From IMG/VR virus record IMGVR_UViG_3300020159_001169, positions 1 through 37,726 of that record: DNA of 37,726 nt. The stretch is one strand, 5' to 3'. Origin of the DNA: a virus. A model generated the notes under the pieces. That model was not told where the DNA came from, searched no databases, and worked only from the letters and a program-made list of their open reading frames with translations. The translations under genes were made by a program, and so were the position numbers. Positions 1 through 7,096 of this stretch are shown in pieces (position 1 is the stretch's first letter; each line of letters starts with the position of its first letter).

Positions 1-284
1 GTTACGCTTCCAGTGGGAGCACTTTGAGTTTTTGGGTCACCAAGTGGTAGGGAAATTGCGGAAGATGTTAATGATTTACCACCACTTCCAGGCATTCCTC
101 CGGCAGATTGTATCCCCTTTAAAGCGTTTAAAGTTTTATTAAGTTCTGAGTTAACCGCTTTAAGGCTTAATTTCAAAGCATCAAAATCAGTACGAATAGA
201 TTTAACACCTTTGACCAACTTCTCCATTTGGTCAACATCAACTTTAAACTTAGCTCGTAAGTCTCCTAAGTTTTTTTCTGCCAT
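1..284 (-). CDS. Tape measure protein, N-terminal part (runs off left edge)
   Basis: The first 94 codons of a protein that starts with MAEKNLGDLRAKFKVDVDQM and continues beyond the window. The visible part is a charged, heptad-like helix (residues 1-60: DQMEKLVKGVKSIRTDFDAL) followed by a Gly/Ser-rich stretch. This is the usual start of a tape measure protein, which sets tail length and fills the tail tube. Identity rests mainly on position, directly after the frameshifting tail chaperone, plus the coiled-coil start. The ATG at 284 has an AGGAG box about 7 bases upstream, and the gap to the frameshift extension stop (297) is 12 bases. The rest of the gene is not seen, so length and any lysozyme domain are unknown. 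Confidence 0.7.
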   Translation of the reverse strand, partial: MAEKNLGDLRAKFKVDVDQMEKLVKGVKSIRTDFDALKLSLKAVNSELNKTLNALKGIQSAGGMPGSGGKSLTSSAISLPLGDPKTQSAPTGSV

Positions 285-296
285 GATTACTCCTAT

Positions 297-443
297 TTAC
301 GTTTGTTTACGCCAACGACTCATCGCCGCCCAATAGGTGCGCTGGCGCACCGTCATGTTTTGTATGTCGTTGAGCGAGAAGCCCTTGTAAACAGATGCAA
401 TAGCATCGTAATCCCAATATGTACTTACTAGATTAGCCGAATA
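297..443 (-). CDS. Tail assembly chaperone, +1 frameshift extension
   Basis: An open frame without its own start that begins inside the end of the upstream chaperone gene and ends at a TAA at 297-299, 12 bases before the tape measure start. Read from a +1 slip at the CTT codon at 445-447, it encodes about 48 residues, including YWDYDAIASVYKGFSLNDI and RQRTYWAAMSRW. That pattern (W-D-Y-D, K-G-F-S, R-Q-R-T-[YF]-W) is typical of the C-terminal 'T' part of tail assembly chaperones, made as a minor fusion by programmed frameshifting just upstream of the tape measure gene. The -1 frame hits a stop at once, so +1 (or -2) is required. The product would bind the tape measure protein during tail assembly. 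The slip itself is inferred. Confidence 0.75.
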   Translation of the reverse strand, partial: YSANLVSTYWDYDAIASVYKGFSLNDIQNMTVRQRTYWAAMSRWRKQT

Positions 444-1227
444 AAAGGGAGGCCCAGTTTAGTGCGATTGGGAAAGGTTTTTCGCAATGGGCACAGTGGG
501 CTTCCACCTCCTTGATTTCTGGGCCTGGTTGTGCTTCAAGTAACTTGTCAATGATCAAGGCACGATCTTTCATGCCAAGACTTTTAGCCCATTTTTCAAT
601 GTCTGTTGGTTTGTCACCATCATCCCAAATAGCGCAACGAGAAATAAGAATAGTATTTTGTTCAGGAATACTCTTGGCTTTTTTACCAACAGTCTGACTA
701 TCTTTTCCTGAAACAAGACGAAACTTTTGTTTTGTCCCATTACGTAGAGTTACCACGATTGGTTCTTGTGGGTTACCTTTTGATTTTTTAATTGGAAATT
801 CTGACATCTCAATTAACACGTCGTTTGATTTTTTGCAGTGAGGGCAGTTAATTTCATACTCACGATTCTCACCGTAAGTTGCGCGAACAGTTGCAAGAAA
901 CAAAGAGTCTCTGTCACCTAAAATAAGAGCGTCAATGATGTCTGGTTTGTCTACTACTTTGGTGTTACCAATGGTGACAACACTTCGTTTTAAAAGTGCT
1001 GCCATGTATTGGGCATAAAGCAAATCATCATCAGCATCTAACGATGCCAATGCTTCTTCATCTTCGCCAGTTAGTTCTTTGACTACAGCCGTAGTTTCCC
1101 ATTCTTTAGTAGTCTCATTAAAAATACCACAGAATAATTCTAAAGTGGTATTTGGTGTTGACACTATTCGTGGAACTGGATCGGAGATAGCCGCCGAGAC
1201 AGCCAGTGCATCTTGTTGTGTACCCAT
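433..1227 (-). CDS. Tail assembly chaperone / T4 gp26-like baseplate family protein
   Basis: A 264-residue protein between tail tube and tape measure, the normal place for the main tail assembly chaperone. Its core (residues 80-140) has the pattern of the T4 baseplate (gp26-like) family: an Asp-rich turn, then DSLFLATVRATYG, then a CPHC pair (C128, C131). A second CAHC pair (C245, C248) lies near the end, so one zinc site may join the two halves. The 0-frame ends in ASLLFG and a TAA at 433; just before that is a CTT-TTA site where a +1 shift would enter the extension ending at 297. The start at 1227 has an AGGAG box. Family placement is from motif recall; chaperone role is from position. Confidence 0.72.
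   Translation of the reverse strand: MGTQQDALAVSAAISDPVPRIVSTPNTTLELFCGIFNETTKEWETTAVVKELTGEDEEALASLDADDDLLYAQYMAALLKRSVVTIGNTKVVDKPDIIDALILGDRDSLFLATVRATYGENREYEINCPHCKKSNDVLIEMSEFPIKKSKGNPQEPIVVTLRNGTKQKFRLVSGKDSQTVGKKAKSIPEQNTILISRCAIWDDGDKPTDIEKWAKSLGMKDRALIIDKLLEAQPGPEIKEVEAHCAHCEKPFPIALNWASLLFG
440..450 (-). promoter_or_regulatory. Putative +1 ribosomal frameshift site (TCC CTT TTA TTC)
   Basis: On the minus strand the 0-frame reads TCC-CTT-TTA-TTC-GGC-TAA. A P-site tRNA on CTT (445-447) can slip one base forward onto TTT, the same CUU-to-UUU slip used in bacterial release factor 2. Reading then continues TAT-TCG-GCT-AAT for about 48 codons, past the 0-frame stop. No strong downstream hairpin was seen by eye. 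Confidence 0.6.
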
Positions 1228-1248
1228 TTTATACTCCTATGTTTTTAA

Positions 1249-1878
1249 TTAGTTTGCTTGTTCAATTGCTGCAATTTCATCATCTTTCCAAGCTACTACA
1301 AAACCTTCGTGGTGGATGTTCAACTGTTGAATCATAATACCGTTGTCACCAGCATTGAGGTCGCTAAGCCCATAAGCACCTGGCCAGCAGTTAAACAATT
1401 TAAAAGCTAGTTTGACGTTTCCTGGTTTAAGCACTCTATTTGAATCCGAACTATCGTAAGCATACTTTGCGTCACCTGCAGTGTACGGGTGGTCAAAAAC
1501 TTTGACAATGATATTGCAACGGTAGTTAGTTGAATTTCCTGATGCACCGCCAGCAAAGCCACTTGTGCCTCCGCCAATCCATGAGTGCATGAATTTTTGC
1601 CAATCGTACAGTTGAGATTGTGCTGCAAAAGCTCCTCGTGCAAACGAAATTGGTGGAAAATCTGATTGACCAATCATCTTATGTGGGTGGGTGTTCATTC
1701 CACCTTCACGATATGCAATCAGCTCATTCTGTACCGAAAGACCGCCCATTTGAGCAAAACCCAAATCGCCAATTCCATTAAGCAAAGTCGTTAGTGCAGA
1801 GTTTTCGGAATCAACTGGGATAAACCTAACCGTAAATTTAAAATTACGAAGAGGGTCTGTGCGTTGTGTTCTTGTCAT
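1249..1878 (-). CDS. Tail tube protein (T4 gp19-like)
   Basis: A 209-residue protein that forms the inner tube of a contractile tail. It begins MTRTQRTDPLRNFKFTVRF, the 'DPL-xx-F-xF-V' opening of the T4 gp19-like tube family, and continues with a short GLSVQNELIAYREGG segment that matches the family's middle ('...E.I.YREGG'). A conserved-looking Trp segment (LYDWQKFMHSW) follows. It lies 8 bases after the sheath gene, the standard sheath-tube order. The start is set by an AGGAG box 6 bases before ATG at 1878. Tube subunits usually have 140-210 residues, so the length fits. Confidence 0.85.
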   Translation of the reverse strand: MTRTQRTDPLRNFKFTVRFIPVDSENSALTTLLNGIGDLGFAQMGGLSVQNELIAYREGGMNTHPHKMIGQSDFPPISFARGAFAAQSQLYDWQKFMHSWIGGGTSGFAGGASGNSTNYRCNIIVKVFDHPYTAGDAKYAYDSSDSNRVLKPGNVKLAFKLFNCWPGAYGLSDLNAGDNGIMIQQLNIHHEGFVVAWKDDEIAAIEQAN

Positions 1879-1886
1879 GGTATCTC

Positions 1887-3431
1887 CTAGATTGATGTTG
1901 CCGTTGAACCACCAGTAAATTGACTGATGGTAATTACAATGAATTCAGCAGGAGTTTGCAAAGCAACTCCAACTTCAATATTTACTTGTCCGTCTTCTAC
2001 CGTAAGGTTTGTATTGTTTGTTGAGTTACATACAACGTAAAATGCCTCGCCAGTAGTTTGTCCTTTCAAACCTCCAGTGCCCCAGAAGTTAGTAAGAATA
2101 GCCGAAACCTTAACGCTAATGTCTGACCACAAACGCTCATCGTTTGGTTCAAACAAAGCATACGCTGTTGCTTCCTTTAGTGTTTGCTTTAGGAAGTTAA
2201 GTGAACGACGAACAGTGATGAATTTATCAGTCGTGCCTCGTGCTTGTGTACGAGAGCCATTGATGATTACACCAACTCCAGGGACAATGCTAAACAAGTT
2301 CAGTTGTTCTGTCTTATACAAAAGCCCTTGTTCTGCTTCGGTAAGAGTTGCAACAAGACCAAATACATTGCGCAAATCCAAACCGTAACCAGCTGGGGCT
2401 TTAGAAACTCCTCGTGCAACCTCAGAACGAACCATTGCACCAACAACGGCTCCGCCTGAAAAAGTATTGCGAATTGCTGCAGCACCAGATTTTGTTGGGT
2501 CATACATTTTAAGGGCTGGGCCATAGACAGCTGCATAGCTAGATTGCGTGTACCCAGCAACTGCTGAGGACAATGTGGCTTTAGTGGATGCGGCTAATGG
2601 TGTGTCCACAACCAAGAATGAGTTGCCACGTGAAATCATTTTAGCAATTCCGTTGTTCACAATCGTAGAAGAGGTTTGCCCAACCAAGTTAAAAATTAGT
2701 GATTTAGTGTTTGTATTATAAGCATCCAAAGCTGTTGACCAGTCGGACGAGTCAATTGCTCCAGCGCCATCGCTACCGGATGCAAATGTTTTTGTAACTA
2801 CGTATGAAGATGATGTCAATCCGCTAATTGTGAGTTCAGTACCAGCGGCAACAGTAGCAACACTTGCTGTTGTTACATACGACGAGTACAGGTCAAGAAC
2901 TGTTGTAATGTACCTGTTTTGTTCAGGGTCAACTGACAATCCCGACCATTCTTCTACTTGCACACCGCTAAGTTTTACAGTTACGGAAAACAATGTGTTT
3001 TTTGTAAACTTCGGAGTTGTTGTAGGGTTAACCAATGTGGTATCGTCAAATGTGTAGTCAACAGTTAAACTGTTTCCCCAAGCGCCAACTGACTTAGCTT
3101 CTAATGTCCAAATGTCGGCAGCAGACCCTGCTGAAGGTGTTCCTTGAATAGGGCTGGTAGCTTCTACAGCAGAACCATCGGCTACACGGGTAACGTAAGC
3201 TGCTTGACCACCGTTTGCAAAGAAATGGTAAACCGCATAACCAAGGTCGTAAACATTGTCTAACGCTCCAAACAAACTTGTGTATTGTGCCCAGCTTGTC
3301 ACTAGTGCTGGTGTAGTTGGTCCTCGTTCAGCTGTGCCTACAAAAGCTGCAGCTGTAACTCCTGTGTTTGCTTGGATGTTGGTAGTAAACGCTGCTTCCG
3401 AAACGTATACTCCTGGACGCTCATATGCCAT
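1887..3431 (-). CDS. Contractile tail sheath protein
   Basis: A 514-residue sheath subunit, which polymerises around the tail tube and contracts during infection. It starts MAYERPGVYVSEAAF, the classic 'PGVYV-E' opening of phage sheaths, followed by the GVTAAAFVGTAERGP segment typical of the N-terminal domain. The C-terminal part contains GSRTQARGTTDKFITVRRS and a FEPNDERLW motif, both typical of the conserved sheath C-terminal domain that binds the tube. It precedes the tube gene, has an AGGAG box before ATG at 3431, and its length is normal. The middle (about residues 130-250) is Ser/Thr-rich and variable, as expected for the exposed domain. This gene makes the contractile-tail assignment firm. 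Confidence 0.93.
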   Translation of the reverse strand: MAYERPGVYVSEAAFTTNIQANTGVTAAAFVGTAERGPTTPALVTSWAQYTSLFGALDNVYDLGYAVYHFFANGGQAAYVTRVADGSAVEATSPIQGTPSAGSAADIWTLEAKSVGAWGNSLTVDYTFDDTTLVNPTTTPKFTKNTLFSVTVKLSGVQVEEWSGLSVDPEQNRYITTVLDLYSSYVTTASVATVAAGTELTISGLTSSSYVVTKTFASGSDGAGAIDSSDWSTALDAYNTNTKSLIFNLVGQTSSTIVNNGIAKMISRGNSFLVVDTPLAASTKATLSSAVAGYTQSSYAAVYGPALKMYDPTKSGAAAIRNTFSGGAVVGAMVRSEVARGVSKAPAGYGLDLRNVFGLVATLTEAEQGLLYKTEQLNLFSIVPGVGVIINGSRTQARGTTDKFITVRRSLNFLKQTLKEATAYALFEPNDERLWSDISVKVSAILTNFWGTGGLKGQTTGEAFYVVCNSTNNTNLTVEDGQVNIEVGVALQTPAEFIVITISQFTGGSTATSI

Positions 3432-3466
3432 GATAACTCCTATTTGATTTTAGTATGGACGAGATA

Positions 3467-4135
3467 TTACACATTAAAAACTGTTAGTTGATGTTCAATT
3501 GTACTATTAATTGTGGACACTGGTTTAGCAGTAGTAAGGGCGGTATATGTATCCCCTGTGATTTCTGCTGACATTTTTAAGGTATAGACTTTACGGAATA
3601 TGCGTTTTCTAAAACCTGATTCTTGGTCTAAAAGGTCCGCGTTTGTCCAATCCAGAAGGTCAAACCGCCTTGTCGTATTGTCGGCCTGGATACGGATAGA
3701 GTTATATCTAAAAGGAACAACTCGTTGAAGTAGCCGAGCAGTTATCTGACGGTCATGTAGCGCCGTTCGGCAATAGGTAGATACTTGATACAAAAGGTCT
3801 ACAGGTATAAATTCTTCTGTTTGTTTATATGTAACTGAAGAACTTCCAGAAACACTGGCACTAACACTAGGCCAATAATCAAAATATGCTGGATTGTCTG
3901 ACCACCCACCAGCGTTTCCAGAATAAATAGAAACATCGGAATGTTGTCTGTCTGTTGCGTGTAAGACGTCAATAAGTTCAATTGTGATAAATGGGTAGTT
4001 TCGCTCTGTTTCAGATTCTGGATATCTAAAAAATACGTCTACTTCCCTAGAGTTGTTGCGATCATCCGATACGGTGCAATTAGAAAAACGCAGTTTAACT
4101 GCCTCGTCTTCAGCCAATAAAAATCCAGTTTTCAT
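3467..4135 (-). CDS. Tail completion / terminator candidate, unknown family
   Basis: A 222-residue protein of no family I can name. It is rich in Tyr, Arg and beta-forming residues, with a RYPESETERNYPFITIELID segment near the start and IRIQADNTTRRFDLLDWTN in the middle. Position between the gp10-like neck gene and the sheath is where myophages place a tail terminator or sheath-tube initiator. Its ATG overlaps the previous gene's TGA (ATGA at 4132-4135), so the two are probably translationally coupled. There are no membrane segments or catalytic motifs. Virion role is inferred from neighbours only. Confidence 0.6.
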   Translation of the reverse strand: MKTGFLLAEDEAVKLRFSNCTVSDDRNNSREVDVFFRYPESETERNYPFITIELIDVLHATDRQHSDVSIYSGNAGGWSDNPAYFDYWPSVSASVSGSSSVTYKQTEEFIPVDLLYQVSTYCRTALHDRQITARLLQRVVPFRYNSIRIQADNTTRRFDLLDWTNADLLDQESGFRKRIFRKVYTLKMSAEITGDTYTALTTAKPVSTINSTIEHQLTVFNV

Positions 4136-4527
4136 TTCTTATCACCTAAAAACTCTTTAACTTTAGTATTAATTTGTTTACCAAGAGTTTTATTTACATT
4201 AATAATCTCATGTCTTAACAGAGACTTGGCAGGAGGGCCATATTCCAAACGAGCAGCTTTTGCGTCAGAGTCCCCAGCTACATCGTAGTAAAAAGATAAG
4301 TCTTTGGAATCCCAAGTAATACTAAAGTCTTTGGCAACAGACTCCCATTCTTTTTCTTTTTGAGGCAAAGATTTCTTAATTCGTTTTTCTTCTTCAATTA
4401 CCGCCCCCCCAATAATCATGGAAAGGTGTTCTTCTAAGTTTAGGAAAAGGTCAGCTAAATAGGTAATAGGAGCAGGACAACCTGTGACAATAGGGCTAGA
4501 GGATGCGTTCGTAGATTTGCCAGTCAT
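4132..4527 (-). CDS. Neck / head-tail joining protein, HK97 gp10-like candidate
   Basis: A 131-residue charged helical protein. The C-terminal part reads AARLEYGPPAKSLLRHEI, which resembles the 'E-Y-G-T-x-x-x-x-P-x-F-L-R' feature of HK97 gp10-like neck proteins. Such proteins complete the joint between head and tail. It follows the connector genes and precedes the tail completion candidate, which fits. Start at 4527 has AAGGAGCG upstream. The N-terminal 20 residues are Ser/Thr-rich and poorly structured. The family link is a weak motif match; the gene itself is well supported by ribosome site and coupling. Confidence 0.6.
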   Translation of the reverse strand: MTGKSTNASSSPIVTGCPAPITYLADLFLNLEEHLSMIIGGAVIEEEKRIKKSLPQKEKEWESVAKDFSITWDSKDLSFYYDVAGDSDAKAARLEYGPPAKSLLRHEIINVNKTLGKQINTKVKEFLGDKK

Positions 4528-4554
4528 TGGCGCTCCTTTAACCCTAGGCGTTGT

Positions 4555-4578
4555 ATTGCTTAGCGCACGCTAAGCAAT
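4555..4578. repeat. Perfect 11-bp inverted repeat (hairpin)
   Basis: Two exact 11-base arms (ATTGCTTAGCG and its reverse complement) are separated by only two bases (CA). The element lies 9 bases beyond the stop of the connector gene at 4588 and before the next ribosome site. No T-run follows on the minus strand, so a classical intrinsic terminator is unlikely. It could be an mRNA processing or stability hairpin between connector and neck genes. Confidence 0.7.
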
Positions 4579-4587
4579 TACAGTTTA

Positions 4588-5118
4588 TCAGGTAAGGGAT
4601 GGCAACGTAGCTGGCCAAGGAAAGTCGTTGACAGATAATGCAGCAGGACCTGGGTCGTTAGGCATTTCATCATTTATATAAATTTCAATTCCTTCTACAA
4701 CGACTAGTACGTCGTCTTTTACACGACCACGAACCCGGTACATCGTTACGCTGTAGTACCTAGCGTCATACATAAATAGATCGTTTAAGTGTCTTTGGTA
4801 TTCGTAAGGCTCGTCAATACCAGCATCACGCATATCGGCAATAGACATAACAATGTTTACTACCTGAACTGGCTGCCTACCTTCTGGAATAGCTCGTTTG
4901 GTATCTTCAGTTTCAGTAACCATCAATATTGGGACAGTAACTTTGTCCTTGTATTTTTTACCATCTGCCCCAGATGGTCCTTCATCGTATACATCGTCGT
5001 ACTCGCTACCTCTAGGCGAAAACGGAATGAAACTAAACCACGCTATAGTTTCCCCAACTTGTCGGTGATATTGACGGTAGTTTTTGCGAATGTGAGCAAG
5101 TTCTCTGCGACTATCCAT
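4588..5118 (-). CDS. Head-tail connector / head closure candidate
   Basis: A 176-residue protein with a basic, Tyr/Arg-rich start (RRELAHIRKNYRQYHRQVGE) and a conserved-looking centre (DLFMYDARYYSVTMYRVRGR, then VVVEGIEIYINDEMPND). I recall similar short proteins between capsid and tail genes in actinophages, usually annotated as head-tail connector or head closure. No catalytic motif or membrane segment is visible. It starts 3 bases after the previous stop with no good Shine-Dalgarno, suggesting translational coupling, and is followed by a strong hairpin (4555-4578). Function is inferred from location. Confidence 0.6.
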   Translation of the reverse strand: MDSRRELAHIRKNYRQYHRQVGETIAWFSFIPFSPRGSEYDDVYDEGPSGADGKKYKDKVTVPILMVTETEDTKRAIPEGRQPVQVVNIVMSIADMRDAGIDEPYEYQRHLNDLFMYDARYYSVTMYRVRGRVKDDVLVVVEGIEIYINDEMPNDPGPAALSVNDFPWPATLPSLT

Positions 5119-5121
5119 AAG

Positions 5122-5955
5122 CTACATTCCGTAGATAGCAGACGAGTTTAACGTTGTGCCAGGTTCTACATCTACGTACACATTGCTAATTTGCTTGTCT
5201 TCAGGTTCTTCAATGTTAATAACCCCATCTCCAATTTCTGGAAAGAGTCGTTCAATTGGACCGTATTCGCCAAGTTCTTTGGATTTGTAGATTGGCACAT
5301 ATCTGTTTGTGCTTCTAGATACACGGCGAAGATTCATTATCTCAATTCTTTCAAGACCAATATTTAGAGCTTTGGCTTGGCGTTCATACGCTTTTGACCA
5401 ATAGTCAAGTAGGCTTTGAACCATCCTAAACCGCTGGCTTGCTGGAATATGAACTGATTCTGAGGTTGTAATGTCAATGTCTCGGCTGTATTCGGTAAGC
5501 AAACCCCACAAAACTTCCACAACACAACTCATGCCGATGGTGTCAATGACAATTGCCGACATGCTTTCAAGTGGTAAATCTAAGTTATAAACATGCTGGT
5601 CAATTGCGTGGGTTGCGTAGAACTCAAGGTCTGAAGGCAAAACCCATTCGTAGTAATAGCCCTCAACTAAAATATTTGCACTAGCAGATGGGGTTTGGTT
5701 AAACCGCAAAATACCATTGCGTGCGTCTAAAGAGTAATAAGAACTTGCAGAAGTGTTTGAGGTTACTTCTACAGGGGTAGCATTGGTGTAGGAAGCAACC
5801 CACAAAGAGTCAGCGTCAATGTTTGGATTACCTAATTCGTACGTCCTACCTACCGCATTAAAAGATACTTGAAAAAATTTAGGAAAATCTCTTAAAAATC
5901 CCCTAGCAATTGTTGTAATGGTGGTTACGGAAGCAGGGTCATATACTGTGGGCAT
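5122..5955 (-). CDS. Head-tail connector / adaptor candidate, unknown family
   Basis: A 277-residue protein with an N-terminal half of beta-like sequence (FFQVSFNAVGRTYELGNPNI, then DARNGILRFNQTPSA) and a helical second half rich in Arg/Glu (SQRFRMVQSLLDYWSKAYER). The C-terminal tail is acidic. The helix-bundle half is reminiscent of dodecameric adaptor proteins that dock under the portal, but no named family is recognised. It is the first large protein after the capsid-adjacent genes. ATG at 5955 lies 17 bases after a double stop (TAATAA) with only a weak ribosome site. Confidence 0.55.
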   Translation of the reverse strand: MPTVYDPASVTTITTIARGFLRDFPKFFQVSFNAVGRTYELGNPNIDADSLWVASYTNATPVEVTSNTSASSYYSLDARNGILRFNQTPSASANILVEGYYYEWVLPSDLEFYATHAIDQHVYNLDLPLESMSAIVIDTIGMSCVVEVLWGLLTEYSRDIDITTSESVHIPASQRFRMVQSLLDYWSKAYERQAKALNIGLERIEIMNLRRVSRSTNRYVPIYKSKELGEYGPIERLFPEIGDGVINIEEPEDKQISNVYVDVEPGTTLNSSAIYGM

Positions 5956-5972
5956 GTTAATAGTTTACTTTA

Positions 5973-6125
5973 TTATTGATCGCCAGAACCAGAACCAGGA
6001 ACAGTGTCTTGCAACTCTTGATTCATTGCGGGCTGTTGTTCTCTAAAACGCCCTAAACTAACGCGGCGAACTCTTGTAATGTCTGCAACAGTCCCCGCAG
6101 GAGTTGGAAGAAGTTCTTCGCTCAC
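5973..6125 (-). CDS. Small protein of unknown function (50 aa)
   Basis: A 50-residue frame starting with GTG at 6125, overlapping the upstream TGA as GTGA, and ending in TAATAA. The product begins (M)SEELLPTPAGTVADITRVRR and ends in a Gly/Ser repeat (PGSGSGDQ). It has a basic centre (RVRRVSLGRFREQQ), no Cys and no membrane segment. The overlap and the otherwise empty 166-base gap support it as a real gene in the connector block. It could be a small linker or decoration protein, but nothing shows this. Confidence 0.6.
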   Translation of the reverse strand: MSEELLPTPAGTVADITRVRRVSLGRFREQQPAMNQELQDTVPGSGSGDQ

Positions 6126-6763
6126 AATCCAACAAGTAAAAATGGATTCAAAGGAACATCAGGAATTACAGTATATACACCTAAGTTTTGCCAAGACCCG
6201 GATTGTTTTACATACAAAGACGATTGTCCCAATGCTGGTGTAAACCCAGTTCTAATGTACAAGTCTCCGTCTACGCCTACTGAAGGTGGAACTCCAGTAC
6301 CACTACGGATAACTGTAGAAGTTAATTTGCGTTTATCTACAGCGCTATTATTACCAAAAGTTTCTCCAGATTTTCTATACAAAGCATAAAGAACAATTTG
6401 TGTAGAAGCTACCGTTGGGAAAATAGGATTGGTTGCATCTGCAGTACCAATCACGGTGTTAAGGGTAAACGTTCCAGAGCTGTTTTGGGCAACAATTAAA
6501 TCAAAACGTGGGTCAGCAGCAGGGGCTGTAAAGGTTAAGGTGTTTCCAGAAACTTGTCCGTAAACACCATCAATGATTACTTCACCAGTAGTAATTGTTG
6601 CTGAACCATTTGAAGCTGCATTAAAGGTAGCAGCTAAACCGGAAAGAACCGCATAGCGATTGTTTCCAACAATTTTAAAATCTAAAGAATCAGGTTCTGC
6701 TTGATCTAAACTTTGGATTGATACACCAAATTGATTTGCGTTCGGTACTAAAAATCCTGTCAT
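6122..6763 (-). CDS. Virion-associated protein, beta-rich, unknown
   Basis: A 213-residue protein that is rich in Thr, Gly, Val and Asn, without charged helical stretches, as for secreted or virion beta-structured proteins. It contains GEVIIDGVYGQVSGNTLTF and a PRFDLIVAQNSSGTFTLNT segment, a pattern seen in phage appendage/baseplate proteins that describe 'default value' beta-strands. The centre DGDLYIRTGFTPALGQSSLY resembles tail-fibre 'G-D-L-Y-I/L' motifs shared with proteins at the right of this window. A head-decoration or fibre role is possible. GAGG precedes ATG at 6763, and its stop overlaps the next gene. Confidence 0.6.
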   Translation of the reverse strand: MTGFLVPNANQFGVSIQSLDQAEPDSLDFKIVGNNRYAVLSGLAATFNAASNGSATITTGEVIIDGVYGQVSGNTLTFTAPAADPRFDLIVAQNSSGTFTLNTVIGTADATNPIFPTVASTQIVLYALYRKSGETFGNNSAVDKRKLTSTVIRSGTGVPPSVGVDGDLYIRTGFTPALGQSSLYVKQSGSWQNLGVYTVIPDVPLNPFLLVGL

Positions 6764-6773
6764 TGTTTAAACC

Positions 6774-7025
6774 TCAGAGCGTGTCGTAGATGTTTCCGGA
6801 TTTCTTAAGATAGTTAAACAGTTCACGAGGAAGTTTGTAGCGTTGTCCATCAGCAAATGAGTAAGTTGACTGGCTCCAAAACATAACCCAACTACCTTTG
6901 ACTCTCGCTGAGACCAAATCGTCTTTGGTGTTTGGGTCAAGTATTTCTGCATCATCACGCTCAATTGCATACAAACTTTGATCTTGTTCAACAAATTCTT
7001 TAATTTCTTTTTTAGCACGTGCCAT
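6774..7025 (-). CDS. Small conserved-looking protein downstream of capsid gene
   Basis: An 83-residue protein beginning MARAKKEIKEFVEQDQSLYA, with a basic helix first and a Trp/Tyr/Phe-rich second half (SWVMFWSQSTYSFADGQRY). No family recognised. It has a strong AAGGAG site and follows the hairpin after the major capsid gene. An alternative overlapping frame starting at 7078 has no ribosome site and is rejected. Its placement suggests a minor head or connector component. Confidence 0.6.
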   Translation of the reverse strand: MARAKKEIKEFVEQDQSLYAIERDDAEILDPNTKDDLVSARVKGSWVMFWSQSTYSFADGQRYKLPRELFNYLKKSGNIYDTL

Positions 7026-7056
7026 TTTATGGCTCCTTTTTGTGTAGTTAAGAATA

Positions 7057-7080
7057 AAGTGGGGGGATTAACCCCCACTT
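7057..7080 (-). terminator. Hairpin after capsid gene, possible attenuating terminator
   Basis: Perfect 9-bp stem (AAGTGGGGG pairing with CCCCCACTT) with a 6-base loop, 17 bases beyond the major capsid stop. On the minus strand it is followed by a moderately T-rich TATTCTTAAC. A leaky terminator or 3' stabilising hairpin here would allow more capsid mRNA than mRNA for downstream genes. Confidence 0.6.
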
Positions 7081-7096
7081 ACATCTTAGAGATTAA

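Noticed and set aside
6767-7078. Overlapping minus-strand frame starting at 7078
   Set aside because: It has no ribosome site, spans the hairpin after the capsid gene, and conflicts with the well-supported 83-residue gene.
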